DNA of 61,522 nt, taken from positions 1-61,522 of the forward strand of contig NZ_AYSV01000091.1 of assembly GCF_000506865.1 (NCBI RefSeq). Reading direction: 5' to 3'. Position numbers and translations under genes: made by a program. The DNA is from Pelistega indica. Its GTDB lineage: Bacteria > Pseudomonadota > Gammaproteobacteria > Burkholderiales > Burkholderiaceae_B. The notes under the pieces were generated by a model. The model did not search any database and had not been told where the DNA came from. It saw only the letters and a list, made by a program, of their open reading frames with translations. The stretch's first letter is position 1; the number at the start of each line of letters is the position of its first letter. Positions 10,141-19,494 of the stretch are shown piece by piece.

Positions 10141-10986
10141 TAAGTTCCTAATCGTACGAGCATGGAGGGCAACCTCACTCGCAGTGAGACCTATTTGGCC
10201 TTGAGTGAAATGTTGTGAGCAATAGTCAGCACTGGCACCATGTAGCCATACTCCCCCACGGACGGCTTGCTCTATAGGTATGCCTTGGGCAATTAAAGCA
10301 CCTATCATACCAGCCAAGACATCACCTGTCCCTCCAGTTGCTAAACTAGGATTACCACTGTTGTTGAGAGTGGTTACTCCGTTAGGTGAGCAAATCACAC
10401 TTTGATATCCTTTTAATACCACCCATGCATTGAATTTAGTCGCTAAGGCTTTTGCTGTCGCTTCTCTATTATTCTGAATATCTATGGCAGATAAATTAAG
10501 CAATCGAGAAGCTTCTAAAGGATGAGGAGTAATAACAATATCACCCTCCTCATGTGGTAAATCTATATTATTTTTAGCTATCAAATTAAGTGCGTCAGCA
10601 TCCACTACTTTTGGAATAGATGGATGTAGAGTTAAGGTTTTTTCTAGAATCTCTAACGAATGATTATCAACGCCAAGTCCACATCCAATCACCCATGCAG
10701 TTATATGGTTTAAATTTAAAATATCAGAGGCAGTCCTTAACATTAACTCAGGATAATTGAAATCAACAGCAAAAGGTAAGGATGGTTGGGCAAAGCCAAT
10801 ATAAATACGCCCTGCTCCTTGATATAGAGCTGCTCTAGCAGATAACAATGCAGCACCTGTCATACCTTGTGCGCCTCCAATAATACCTATGCTACCAAAT
10901 GACCCTTTGTGGCTATCCAAGGATCGAGGCTGGATTAATGCAGGAAAATGTTGTTTTGCATACGTGAGCATTTGTTCAATAGACAT
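10123..10986 (-). CDS. nnrD: ADP-dependent (S)-NAD(P)H-hydrate dehydratase
   Basis: The enzyme repairs hydrated NAD(P)H. The 287 residues correspond to the YjeF C-terminal (ribokinase-like) domain only; no epimerase (NnrE) domain is fused. Evidence is the N-terminal GSFGSIGIIGGAQGMTGAA segment, the D-A-L-N nucleotide region VVDADALNLIA and the ATGGTGDVLAGMIGAL signature containing the catalytic Asp. The gene is convergent with the previous one. Confidence 0.93.
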   Translation of the reverse strand: MSIEQMLTYAKQHFPALIQPRSLDSHKGSFGSIGIIGGAQGMTGAALLSARAALYQGAGRIYIGFAQPSLPFAVDFNYPELMLRTASDILNLNHITAWVIGCGLGVDNHSLEILEKTLTLHPSIPKVVDADALNLIAKNNIDLPHEEGDIVITPHPLEASRLLNLSAIDIQNNREATAKALATKFNAWVVLKGYQSVICSPNGVTTLNNSGNPSLATGGTGDVLAGMIGALIAQGIPIEQAVRGGVWLHGASADYCSQHFTQGQIGLTASEVALHARTIRNLLFQVA

Positions 10987-11108
10987 AATAGTAAATAGTA
11001 AGGCCAGTAATGCGTATGAATATTACGAGTATAAGTATTTTAAACGTTAGAAAAATTCTATGGCACTAAGTCACTAGTTTAAGACATAATATGACTAAAG
11101 GAGCGAAT

Positions 11109-11868
11109 ATGCAAACAAAAGTATTGATACTTGGCATGGGGTATGTAGGTACAGCACTCGCTAGAGTGCTAGTAGAGAATTGTTCTGTGCTAGGAACGTA
11201 TCAAACATATAACCCACATCTTGTTCATCCTCAGTTTATGGCTATGCCGTATAGCTTAGGAGATAAATTTCCATCACAATGGGCAGATTATTCTACATGG
11301 GTCTGTTTATTGCCACCCTCTTCTTCAGATTTATATGTCAGTCTATTAAGAGAATGGATTCAATATGCACAGCAAAGTAACGTAAATCACGTAATTTATA
11401 CTAGTAGTAGTAGTGTATTTGGTCAGCAGGAAGGACATTATACGGAACATGATGTAGTTTATCCTGTGACGGAAAGTGCTCAAAAAATTGCGCAAGTAGA
11501 GCAGGCTTTTTTAAATTAGTCAGATTGAACATATCACTATATTACGGCTGGCAGGTCTATTTGATGATGAAAGACACCCTGTTTATCGTTTAGCTAAACA
11601 GGTATCACTACCGAATGGTTCACAATACGTTAATATGGTACATCGGGAAGATGTTGTGAATGCCTTACGATATGCTATAAAGAATCCTAAAGGAAAACTG
11701 ATTCGTCATATCGTGAATCCCCACCACCCTACTCGCCAAGATTTTTATCAAGCCGAGGCAAAACGACTTAATATTGGATTAGCAGATTTTCAGTATACCT
11801 CTCGGATAACGGGTAAAGTTTTTGCAACTGCCTATGATGATTTTCCTGTGCCAAGTATAGGGATGTAA
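11109..11868 (+). CDS. NAD-dependent epimerase/dehydratase-like (SDR) protein, frame broken by one extra base
   Basis: The start ATG at 11109 has a strong AAAGGAG ribosome-binding site; an ATG at 11091 lies upstream of that site. The protein begins MQTKVLILGMGYVGTALA, an NAD(P)-binding Rossmann motif of YeeZ-like extended SDRs. In the sequence as given it stops after EQAFLN at TAG 11517-11519, and the next frame continues at once with SQIEHITILRLAGLFDDERHP. Removing one T from AATTAG (11516/11517) gives 252 residues. Downstream VNMVHREDVVNAL matches the family. Substrate unknown. Confidence 0.85.
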
Positions 11869-11935
11869 AGTATCTCTAAGCAATAAAATTACTAGATAAA
11901 AATAGAGCGTAATTAGCTTCTAGCGTAGTCCTAGT

Positions 11936-11965
11936 TTGTCAATAGGTATCGGATAGTTATACAAT
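11936..11965 (+). promoter_or_regulatory. sigma-70-type promoter for the phosphoesterase gene
   Basis: TTGTCA at 11936-11941 and TACAAT at 11960-11965 are spaced by 18 bases and lie 30 bases before the ATG at 11995. Confidence 0.55.
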
Positions 11966-11994
11966 ACCCTACATAACGATTAGTAGAGTGACTG

Positions 11995-12753
11995 ATGCAA
12001 GCAAATGATATTCTTTTCTTCGGAGATACGCATGGAGGGTTTTACCACTGCCTAGATATTGTGCAGCAAGTAAAACCTAAGGCAATTGTATTTCTTGGAG
12101 ATTTGCAAGCACCACAGCCCCTTGATGAAATTCTCCATGATGTGATTAAACTGACAGATGTCTGGTGGATTCCGGGGAATCATGATACCGATAACGAAGA
12201 GTATTATGATAATCTTTTCTCAAGTCAATTAAAAGATAAGAACTTACATGGTCGTGTAGAAACGATAGCAGGAATTAGAATTGCTGGTTTAGGAGGCGTT
12301 TTTAGAGGACGTATCTGGTCACCGCATAAGGATGAGTGGAATTATTATTCTCAAGAAGAATTTTTTAAAAAATCACATCCTAGGACTCATTTTCGAAATG
12401 GTTTAAGTTTAAAGCAAAGAAGCTCTATCTTCCCAGAAACGTATATGATGATGAGAAATATGCAGAGTGATATTTTGGTGACTCACGAAGCCCCCTCTTG
12501 TAATAAGTTTGGTTTTTATGCGATAGATCGTTTAGCTCGGCAGATGGGTGTTAAAAAAGTTTTTCATGGGCATCATCATGATACTTATGCTTATCAGGCA
12601 CACTTTCCAAGAATGCATTTTGAAGCTTATGCTGTTGGTTACCGTGGTGCTTGTAATCTAGCTGGCGAAGTGATTCGTCCGGGCGAAATGGATGGTGAAT
12701 TTGCAGATAGAGTTGCGGTCTTAAAAGACAGAAGTTGTCATCCCAAATCTTAG
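11995..12753 (+). CDS. metallophosphoesterase (calcineurin-like)
   Basis: The protein carries all metal-binding motifs of the calcineurin-like phosphoesterase fold in order: FFGDTHGG (about residue 8), FLGDLQ (about 35), IPGNHDTD (about 58), VTHEAP (about 162) and FHGHHHDTY (about 196). It therefore hydrolyses a phosphoester with two metal ions; the substrate cannot be told from sequence. The 252-residue length is complete and there is no signal peptide, so it should be cytoplasmic. Confidence 0.9.
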   Translation: MQANDILFFGDTHGGFYHCLDIVQQVKPKAIVFLGDLQAPQPLDEILHDVIKLTDVWWIPGNHDTDNEEYYDNLFSSQLKDKNLHGRVETIAGIRIAGLGGVFRGRIWSPHKDEWNYYSQEEFFKKSHPRTHFRNGLSLKQRSSIFPETYMMMRNMQSDILVTHEAPSCNKFGFYAIDRLARQMGVKKVFHGHHHDTYAYQAHFPRMHFEAYAVGYRGACNLAGEVIRPGEMDGEFADRVAVLKDRSCHPKS

Positions 12754-12775
12754 TTAGTTTTTATTGATAGAGTAA

Positions 12776-13708
12776 TTATTTAAAAAGTTCTAGTCCATTT
12801 AACGCTTGTCGGCTTTCAAAAAAGCGCTGATTGCCTGTTATTGGGTCAATAAACTCTATTGATTTAGCAAGTAATTGTAAAGGATTACTAAAATCATCTT
12901 CTTTTCTCGCAGGTAAAAGATCAGGATAAAACTCATCGTTTAAGATAGGCAAGCCTAAGCCGTTCATATGTACTCTTAATTGATGTTTTTTGCCTGTATG
13001 AGGTTTGAGTCGATAGTGAGCGAAATAATCATTATGGTGAATTAGTTCAATTTCGGTGCGACTATTCCAATTATTATTAAAGAGATTATTATCTAACTGT
13101 TTTTCTTGCATAGTAAAGTAACTAGAACTTTTTTCAATATAACTTTCTCTAATTAATGGAAAGCGTAATAGCTCAGAAAAAGGGGCTATACATTCATATA
13201 TTTTTTTTACCATTTTTGACTGAAAAAGGCTTTGGTATTTACCTCGGTAAATAGGATTCACACAAAAAATTAACACGCCTGCTGTATCTCTATCAAGACG
13301 ATGAATTGGAGAAATATCATAGTTGTTTAATTGTGTGCGCAAACGGATCAATGCAGTCTCTTGTAAATACCTTCCCCCAGGGACGCTAGCTAGAAAATGT
13401 GGTTTATCGACAGCAATTAAATATTCATCTTGGTACAAAATAGGCATGTCAAAAGGGACGACAACTTCCTTTTCTACCTCACGGTAGTACCAGAGCCAAG
13501 ACTCTGCAGGATAAGGGCTATTTTCTTGATAAGCTAAGCCATTACTGTCGAGTATATCCCCTTTACGTAAGCGCTCGAGCAAAATCTCTTTTGACATATG
13601 AGGAAAACGCTCTACTAAGAAATCAAAGAGAGTATGCCATTGCCCCTTGGGTAGGTATAAACGACTGGCGGTAATACCTTGTTTAACGGGTAAAGGGTTT
13701 TTCTGCAT
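12776..13708 (-). CDS. RluA-family RNA pseudouridine synthase
   Basis: The enzyme isomerises uridine to pseudouridine in rRNA or tRNA. The catalytic motif ISPIHRLDRDTAGVLIF (about residue 138) contains the essential Asp, and KLRVH-type motif GKKHQLRVHMN lies near 245. An N-terminal S4-like region (MSKEILLERLRKGDI) precedes the catalytic domain. At 310 residues it is complete. The exact target position is not deducible; proteins with this start resemble the RluA-like group with an unusual N-terminus. Confidence 0.9.
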   Translation of the reverse strand: MQKNPLPVKQGITASRLYLPKGQWHTLFDFLVERFPHMSKEILLERLRKGDILDSNGLAYQENSPYPAESWLWYYREVEKEVVVPFDMPILYQDEYLIAVDKPHFLASVPGGRYLQETALIRLRTQLNNYDISPIHRLDRDTAGVLIFCVNPIYRGKYQSLFQSKMVKKIYECIAPFSELLRFPLIRESYIEKSSSYFTMQEKQLDNNLFNNNWNSRTEIELIHHNDYFAHYRLKPHTGKKHQLRVHMNGLGLPILNDEFYPDLLPARKEDDFSNPLQLLAKSIEFIDPITGNQRFFESRQALNGLELFK

Positions 13709-13803
13709 AGTGTAATTTTCTTAGTAGAATTGAGGTAAAAAGAGGGTATAACTTTTCGGCAATCAGTTAGAATAAACGTTTCAAATATTTTAGCGTTAAA
13801 AAT

Positions 13804-14773
13804 ATGACTGAAGCATTAGTTTCAATTAAAAATATTAGTAAAACTTTTGACGTAGGGCATCATCAAAAGGTTAAAGCATTGAGTGACTTCAGTCTGGATA
13901 TCTTTCCAGGCGAAACAGTAGGTCTGGTAGGTGAGTCAGGATGTGGTAAATCTACGGCAGGAAGAGTTATTTTAGGTCTTTATCGCCCAGATGCTGGTGA
14001 GGTATTAATTGATGGTAAGAATATTCATGCCATCAAAGGAGATGAAAAAAAAGCCTTAATTCGCCAAGCACAAATGATTTTTCAGGATCCTTATGCTAGT
14101 TTAAATCCACGCTCTACAGTATTTGAAATTATCGCTGAACCTTTAGAAATTCACGGCTTATATAAAGATGAAAAGGCACTGGAAGAAAAAATTTATGCCT
14201 TATTAGAGGAGGTTGGTTTGCGTAGAGAGCATGCTAATCGATATCCTCATGAGTTTTCAGGTGGGCAACGACAGCGTATTGGTATTGCTCGAGCATTAGC
14301 ACTCGAACCAAAATTTATTGTAGCGGATGAACCTATTTCTGCGCTAGATGTTTCTATACAAACCCAAATCGTATTACTCTTGCAAAAATTACAAGAAGAA
14401 AAAGGACTTACTTATTTATTTATTGCTCATGACCTATCAATGGTTAAATATATCTCTAATCGGGTAGGAGTAATGTATTTGGGTAATTTAGTAGAGTTAG
14501 CGGATAGTGATGAGCTTTATGACAAGCCACAGCACCCATATACACAAGCGTTATTATCTGCCATTCCAATCGCAGACCCTCGATATAGAAGATCAACGTC
14601 ATCGAGTATTGTTGCATGGAGAGTTACCTAGTGCGATGAATTTACCAAGTGGCTGTGTGTTCCATGCACGATGTCCTCAAGCAATGGATAGGTGTTATCA
14701 AGAAAAACCTAAGTTAAAGGAATATGGCAATAGGCATTATGTTGCATGTCATCTAATGGATAAGAGGGTGTAG
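13804..14773 (+). CDS. oppF: oligopeptide ABC transporter ATPase OppF, frame broken by one extra base
   Basis: OppF is one of two ATPases that power the Opp peptide importer. Walker [10 protein letters not shown] (about 44), signature [15 protein letters not shown] (about 153) and Walker B FIVADEP are present. After [10 protein letters not shown] the given frame runs into RYRRSTSS and stops at 14631, while the next frame carries the conserved C-terminal region [17 protein letters not shown] and the GCVFHARCP cysteine motif, ending at 14773. One base too many at about 14579-14581 (CCCTCGA) explains this; repaired length 322. It is the first gene of the operon and ends 2 bases before oppB. Confidence 0.93.
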
Positions 14774-14775
14774 TA

Positions 14776-15705
14776 ATGAAAAAATATATAGTTAAACGAT
14801 TCCTCTTAATGTTATTAACCATTCTAATCATTGCATCATTAACGTTTATTTTGATGCATTTTATTCCGGGTTCTCCGTTTGATTCGGACCGTTCATTTAA
14901 TCCTGCGGTAGAGCAAAATTTAAAAGCATTCTACAAATTAGATCAACCGTTATATGTGCAGTACTTACATTATATGAGCAATATTTTTACGTTAGATTTT
15001 GGGCCGTCAATTAGTAATCCTGATACAAATGTAGTTGAGTTATTAAAAAGAGGTTTTCCAGTCTCTTTTCACCTTGGTATATTAGCGATTATTGTTGCCA
15101 TTCTATCGGGTATTACATTAGGGGTACTAGCGGCATTACGACATAATGGTTGGATTGATTATGCGGCGATGGCAATTGCTGTGGTTGGTATCTCTATTCC
15201 GAATTTTGTATTAGCTACATTATTAATACAAGAGCTTTCAGTAAACTTGGGGTGGTTTCCTGCAGCAACATGGCGAACACCTAAACATATGGTTTTACCC
15301 GTCATTGCCTTGGCAACAACACCAATGGCGGTTATTGCACGTCTAACTAGGGCAAGTATGTTAGAAACATTAACACAAGATTATATAAAAACAGCAAAAG
15401 CTAAGGGGTTGAGTATGTGGCGAATTGTCGTTAGACATGCGCTTAAAAATGCCTTAATGCCCGTTGTAACACTATTAGGTACTCTAATGGCGGCTATTTT
15501 GACTGGTACTTTTGTGATTGAAAAGATTTTTGCTATACCTGGTATGGGACGTTATTTTATTGACTCTATAAGTAATCGGGATTACCCGGTTATTATGGGT
15601 ACGACAGTATTTTATAGTAGTGTGCTAGTGCTGATGCTGTTTTTGGTAGATATGGTTTATTGTTGGCTAGATCCTCGGATTCGTTTAGATAAGGCAGGGG
15701 AGTAA
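14776..15705 (+). CDS. oppB: oligopeptide ABC transporter permease OppB
   Basis: OppB is an inner-membrane permease of the Opp importer. The 309 residues have an N-terminal membrane helix (about 9-30), the family's P-G-S/P-F motif (IPGSPFDSD), five further helices and the EAA loop ARLTRASMLETLTQDYIKTA that contacts an ATPase. It follows oppF by two bases and precedes oppC by one, so the cluster is a tight operon. Intact. Confidence 0.96.
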   Translation: MKKYIVKRFLLMLLTILIIASLTFILMHFIPGSPFDSDRSFNPAVEQNLKAFYKLDQPLYVQYLHYMSNIFTLDFGPSISNPDTNVVELLKRGFPVSFHLGILAIIVAILSGITLGVLAALRHNGWIDYAAMAIAVVGISIPNFVLATLLIQELSVNLGWFPAATWRTPKHMVLPVIALATTPMAVIARLTRASMLETLTQDYIKTAKAKGLSMWRIVVRHALKNALMPVVTLLGTLMAAILTGTFVIEKIFAIPGMGRYFIDSISNRDYPVIMGTTVFYSSVLVLMLFLVDMVYCWLDPRIRLDKAGE

Positions 15706-15706
15706 T

Positions 15707-16630
15707 ATGCAAAAAATACCTAATGATTGGTTTACCCCCTTAACCGTAGAAGAACGAAAGTCCGCCCCAAGTATTGTGCGTCCTAGCTTATCGTATTGGG
15801 CTGATGTATGGGTTAGATTACGTAAAAATAAATTAGCCATGTTGGGATTGTTTATGTTAACTATTCTGATTTTGATGGCTATCTTTGCGCCAATGTTATC
15901 TACACATTCAGTCACAACACAATCATTGAGTGCTCAAAATCAACCCCCATCAGCAGAGTATTGGTTTGGAACTGATGATTTAGGTAGGGATGTATTTGTA
16001 CGGACTTGGTATGGTGCACGGATCTCTCTTTTTGTCGGCTTTATGGCAGCGCTAATAGACTTTTTTATTGGTGTTATCTATGGAGGCTATAGTGGTTTAA
16101 TGGGTGGACGTACCGATGCCATTATGATGCGTATTGTGGAAGTGTTGTACGGCTTACCTTACCTGTTGATTGTGATTTTATTAATGGTAGTGTTAGGGCC
16201 CAGCTTATTGACAATTATTGTGGCACTTTCTATTACTGGCTGGATAAGTATGGCTCGTATTGTAAGAGGGCAGATCCTTCAGCTTAAGAATTATGAGTAT
16301 GTTACTGCAGCACGCCTATTTGGGGCAAGCCCATGGAGGTTAATACGTAAACATTTACTTCCTAATACGATGGGACCCATTATTGTTCAAATGACCTTAA
16401 CCATTCCGAGTGCGATTTTTGCAGAGGCTTTTTTAAGTTTTTTAGGGTTAGGTATACAAGCACCATTTGCGTCATGGGGCGTAATGACAAATGATGCTTT
16501 AGGCGTTATTTTATCAGGTGAATGGTGGCAATTATTTTTTCCTGCTTTGTGTATTTCTTTAACCATGTTTGCATTTAATGTGTTGGGTGATGGATTACAA
16601 GACGCATTAGATCCTAAGTTAAGGAAGTAA
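15707..16630 (+). CDS. oppC: oligopeptide ABC transporter permease OppC
   Basis: OppC pairs with OppB in the membrane. The 307 residues show the N-terminal cytoplasmic segment with SYWADVWVRLRKNKLAMLG, the FGTDDLGRDVFVRTWYGARIS motif typical of DppC/OppC, and the EAA loop around MARIVRGQILQLKNYEYV. Six membrane helices are predicted by eye. Translation is probably coupled to oppB (1-base gap) and to oppD (2-base gap). Confidence 0.96.
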   Translation: MQKIPNDWFTPLTVEERKSAPSIVRPSLSYWADVWVRLRKNKLAMLGLFMLTILILMAIFAPMLSTHSVTTQSLSAQNQPPSAEYWFGTDDLGRDVFVRTWYGARISLFVGFMAALIDFFIGVIYGGYSGLMGGRTDAIMMRIVEVLYGLPYLLIVILLMVVLGPSLLTIIVALSITGWISMARIVRGQILQLKNYEYVTAARLFGASPWRLIRKHLLPNTMGPIIVQMTLTIPSAIFAEAFLSFLGLGIQAPFASWGVMTNDALGVILSGEWWQLFFPALCISLTMFAFNVLGDGLQDALDPKLRK

Positions 16631-16632
16631 TC

Positions 16633-17619
16633 ATGGTTCAAAATCCTTTATTAACGATTAAACATTTATCGGTTCAATTCAAAGTTCATGGTGGAATTGT
16701 TCAGGCTGTTCGTGATTTAAACCTGACCATAGAAAAAGGTAAAACGTTAGCGATTGTTGGTGAATCAGGCTGTGGAAAATCGGTCACTTGTCATGCCGTT
16801 ATGGGGTTAATACAAAAGCCAAGTGGCTTTATTCCTCAGGGAGAAATTATTTTTGATGGTCTAGATATTACCCAGCTAGAGAAAAATAATACGATCCGTG
16901 GAAATCGAATTGCTATGATTTTTCAGGATCCTATGACAGCGTTAAATCCCACCCTCACTATTGGTGAGCAAATGATTGAAGGGGTGATGAAGCATAAGAA
17001 ACTTAGTAAGCAGCATGCGTTGGATAAGGCGAGTGAGATGCTAACTTTAGTCGGTATTGCTGAGCCTGAAAAACGTTTGTCACAGTATCCGCATCAGTTT
17101 TCTGGCGGCATGCGTCAGCGCATCGTAATTGCAATGGCGTTGATGAGTGATCCTGACTTATTGATTGCTGATGAGCCTACAACTGCTCTAGATGTGACAA
17201 TTCAAGCACAGGTATTAGAATTATTCGAAAAAATTCAACAGCAAACAGGTGTTTCAATCATTCTTATCACTCATGATTTAGGTGTTGTAGCCAAGATCGC
17301 AGATACGATAGCAGTAATGTATGCCGGTCAGTGTATTGAAACAGGAAATAGAAGAGATATTTTTTATCATCCTCAACATCCGTATACACAGGGGTTGTTG
17401 GCATCTATTCCTCGATTGGATATGCAAAAAGATAGTTTAAAGCCAATTGAAGGTCATCCCCCCGATTTATTTGCTCCTCCTAAAGGTTGTGGATTTTTTT
17501 CACGTTGTAAAAAAGCTATGAGGGTTTGTAAGGAAATACCCCCGGAGCTTAGTGTATTAACAGAGGAACATACGGTTTTATGCTGGTTGCAAGATTCTCG
17601 GACTCAGTGTAACGTATAG
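16633..17619 (+). CDS. oppD: oligopeptide ABC transporter ATPase OppD
   Basis: OppD is the second ATPase. Walker [10 protein letters not shown] (about 41-49), signature QFSGGMRQRIVIAMAL and Walker B LLIADEPTTALD are present, followed by the C-terminal oligopeptide-transporter domain with GCGFFSRCKKAM, whose cysteines are typical of the Opp/Dpp group. The 328-residue frame is complete. Confidence 0.96.
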   Translation: MVQNPLLTIKHLSVQFKVHGGIVQAVRDLNLTIEKGKTLAIVGESGCGKSVTCHAVMGLIQKPSGFIPQGEIIFDGLDITQLEKNNTIRGNRIAMIFQDPMTALNPTLTIGEQMIEGVMKHKKLSKQHALDKASEMLTLVGIAEPEKRLSQYPHQFSGGMRQRIVIAMALMSDPDLLIADEPTTALDVTIQAQVLELFEKIQQQTGVSIILITHDLGVVAKIADTIAVMYAGQCIETGNRRDIFYHPQHPYTQGLLASIPRLDMQKDSLKPIEGHPPDLFAPPKGCGFFSRCKKAMRVCKEIPPELSVLTEEHTVLCWLQDSRTQCNV

Positions 17620-17653
17620 TAAAGCAACTATTAATTTCTATGGAAGCAAAATT

Positions 17654-19297
17654 ATGAAACCTACCTTACTTCGTTTAACTTTAGTGTCTTGTTTATTTGG
17701 TGTTACATCGTTAGCACAGGCTGAGACAACGTTATATCTTAATAACCAAGAAGAACCAACGTCATTGAATCCTTCACAAGGATTTAATGCTATTTCTTGG
17801 GAGCCGTTGAATAATCTTGTAGAAGGTCTTGTTCGACTAGATGAGAAGCATGTTGCTGCACCTGCCACGGCTGAAAGTTGGACGGTTTCTCCAGATGGTA
17901 AAAAATATACATTCAAACTACGTCAGAATGCTAAATGGTCTAATGGTGATCCTGTAACTGCCAAAGATTTCGTTTATGGTTGGACGACAATGCTTAGCAA
18001 AGATACTGCTTCACCAGCCGCTTTTTTGGCTTACGATATTGCTGGTGCTAAAGCGTTTAACGAAGGTAAGGGAACAGAAGCTGATTTAGGCTTAAAAGCA
18101 GTGGATGACCATACGCTTGAAGTAACGTTAGCGAATCCTAGCATCGCATTTTTAAATATTTTGACTAATCCTAATTTTGCACCAGTCAATCAGAAAGTAG
18201 CTGAGGCAAATCCTAAGTGGTATGCAGAGGCAAGTAGCTATGTTGGTAATGGTCCTTTTACATTAAAAGAGTGGAAACATGCGGAGAACTTAGTTTTTGT
18301 TAAGAATCCAAATTATTGGGATGCAGCTAATGTGAAAATTGACAAAGTTGAGTTTGCAATGGTGAATGACCAAAATACGTTCTACCAAATGTATAAAACG
18401 GGTGAACTCGATGCGACTCCTACCACATTACCAGCAAGTATTTACGACAAGATTAAAGATGGAAAAGACTTTAATAATATCCCTCAAGCGGGTGGATATT
18501 TTTATCGCTTAAATACCAAAATTGCTCCTTTCCAAAATCAAAATATCCGTAAGGCGTTTGCATTAGCTGTTAATCAAGAGGATATTGCAAATTTTGTCGT
18601 GAAACAAGGTCGTAAACCATCATTTGGCTTTGTTGCTCCTGGATTTACAGGACCAAATGGTAAAGACTTTCGTGAAGAAAGCGGCGATTTAATTAAACAA
18701 GATAAGGCAAAAGCTAAAGAGCTTTTAGCTAAGGGTATGGAAGAAGAAAAATATACAACGCTTCCTGAAGTGACGCTGACCTATATTAATAATCCTAATG
18801 ATAAGAAAGTAGCTGAAACCTTGCAAAATATGTATAAAGAAGTGCTTGGGGTGGATGTGAAATTGCAAAGCATGGAAAGTAAAGTATTTTATGCAAAACA
18901 ACGAGGTCTAGAGTTACAATTCTCACGAAGTTCCTTTTTAAACGACTATGCGGATCCTTACAACTCTTTAGAAAGCTTTATCACGGGATCTTCAATGAAT
19001 CGTACCGGTTGGTCTAATGCCGAATATGATAAGTTGATTAGTTCTGCTCAACAAGCAACAGATGCCCAAGCGCGTTGGGATGCGTTATTAAAAGCAGAGA
19101 AAATTTTAATTGATGAAGCACCTATTTTCCCATTGTATTTCTATAATCAAATCTTCCTACAAAAAGAAAACGTAAAAGGTATTTTACGTCATCCAGTAGG
19201 CTACCTCGATTTGAAAAATGCAACAAAAGAACTAACTATAACAATTAGTATAGAGTATGATGCCATTCACCATGTTATTTATGGTGAATGGCATTAA
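17654..19297 (+). CDS. oppA: periplasmic oligopeptide-binding protein OppA
   Basis: OppA captures peptides in the periplasm and delivers them to OppBC. A signal peptide (LRLTLVSCLFGVTSLAQA, cut after AQA) precedes the SBP family-5 fold; SWTVSPDGKKYTFKLR and YVGNGPFTLKEW are conserved. The last 24 or so residues after DLKNATK look foreign: EYDAIHHVIYGEWH is translated from a 14-bp palindrome. Removing one A from ACAAAAGAAC at about 19222-19225 would give ATKN and a stop, so the natural C-terminus may be shorter (extra base). It is the last gene of the opp operon. Confidence 0.94.
   Translation: MKPTLLRLTLVSCLFGVTSLAQAETTLYLNNQEEPTSLNPSQGFNAISWEPLNNLVEGLVRLDEKHVAAPATAESWTVSPDGKKYTFKLRQNAKWSNGDPVTAKDFVYGWTTMLSKDTASPAAFLAYDIAGAKAFNEGKGTEADLGLKAVDDHTLEVTLANPSIAFLNILTNPNFAPVNQKVAEANPKWYAEASSYVGNGPFTLKEWKHAENLVFVKNPNYWDAANVKIDKVEFAMVNDQNTFYQMYKTGELDATPTTLPASIYDKIKDGKDFNNIPQAGGYFYRLNTKIAPFQNQNIRKAFALAVNQEDIANFVVKQGRKPSFGFVAPGFTGPNGKDFREESGDLIKQDKAKAKELLAKGMEEEKYTTLPEVTLTYINNPNDKKVAETLQNMYKEVLGVDVKLQSMESKVFYAKQRGLELQFSRSSFLNDYADPYNSLESFITGSSMNRTGWSNAEYDKLISSAQQATDAQARWDALLKAEKILIDEAPIFPLYFYNQIFLQKENVKGILRHPVGYLDLKNATKELTITISIEYDAIHHVIYGEWH
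19260..19294 (+). repeat. 14-bp inverted repeat at the end of oppA
   Basis: ATGCCATTCACCAT (19260-19273) and ATGGTGAATGGCAT (19281-19294) form a perfect stem with a 7-base loop. There is no T run after it. Its right arm recurs at about 19458-19470 beyond the tandem repeat, so the whole segment may have been duplicated. Confidence 0.7.
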
Positions 19298-19303
19298 GCT
19301 ATG

Positions 19304-19442
19304 AATAAGGGTAGCATTTTCGGCATGCAGTTTTTGCTAAAAAACTGCATGTCAAAAAATAAAAAAAAGCATGCTTAATAAGGGTAGCATTTTCGGCATG
19401 CAGTTTTTGTTAAAAAACTGCATGTCAAAAAATAAAAAAAGT
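19304..19442 (+). repeat. two tandem copies of a 73-bp unit with a 12-bp palindrome
   Basis: AATAAGGGTAGCATTTTCGG begins at 19304 and again at 19377. Each copy contains CATGCAGTTTTT and AAAAACTGCATG as inverted arms around a 4-5-base loop, then GTCAAAAAATAAAAAAA. The copies differ by a C/T in the loop and one A in the tail. The loop change keeps the stem intact. No coding potential. Confidence 0.85.
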
Positions 19443-19446
19443 ACGC

Positions 19447-19480
19447 AATGTCATTCATGGTGAATGGCATTAGGTTTTTG
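19447..19480 (+). terminator. terminator downstream of the opp operon
   Basis: AATGTCATTCA / TGAATGGCATT forms an 11-bp stem (one G-U pair) with a 3-base loop, then AGGTTTTTG on the plus strand. It is 150 bases after the oppA stop and ends the opp transcript after the tandem repeat. Confidence 0.65.
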
Positions 19481-19494
19481 AAAGAGTTGAAAGC

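Noticed and set aside
14507-14773. Separate small protein downstream of oppF
   Set aside because: It is the C-terminal oligopeptide-transporter domain of OppF (GCVFHARCP) in a shifted frame.
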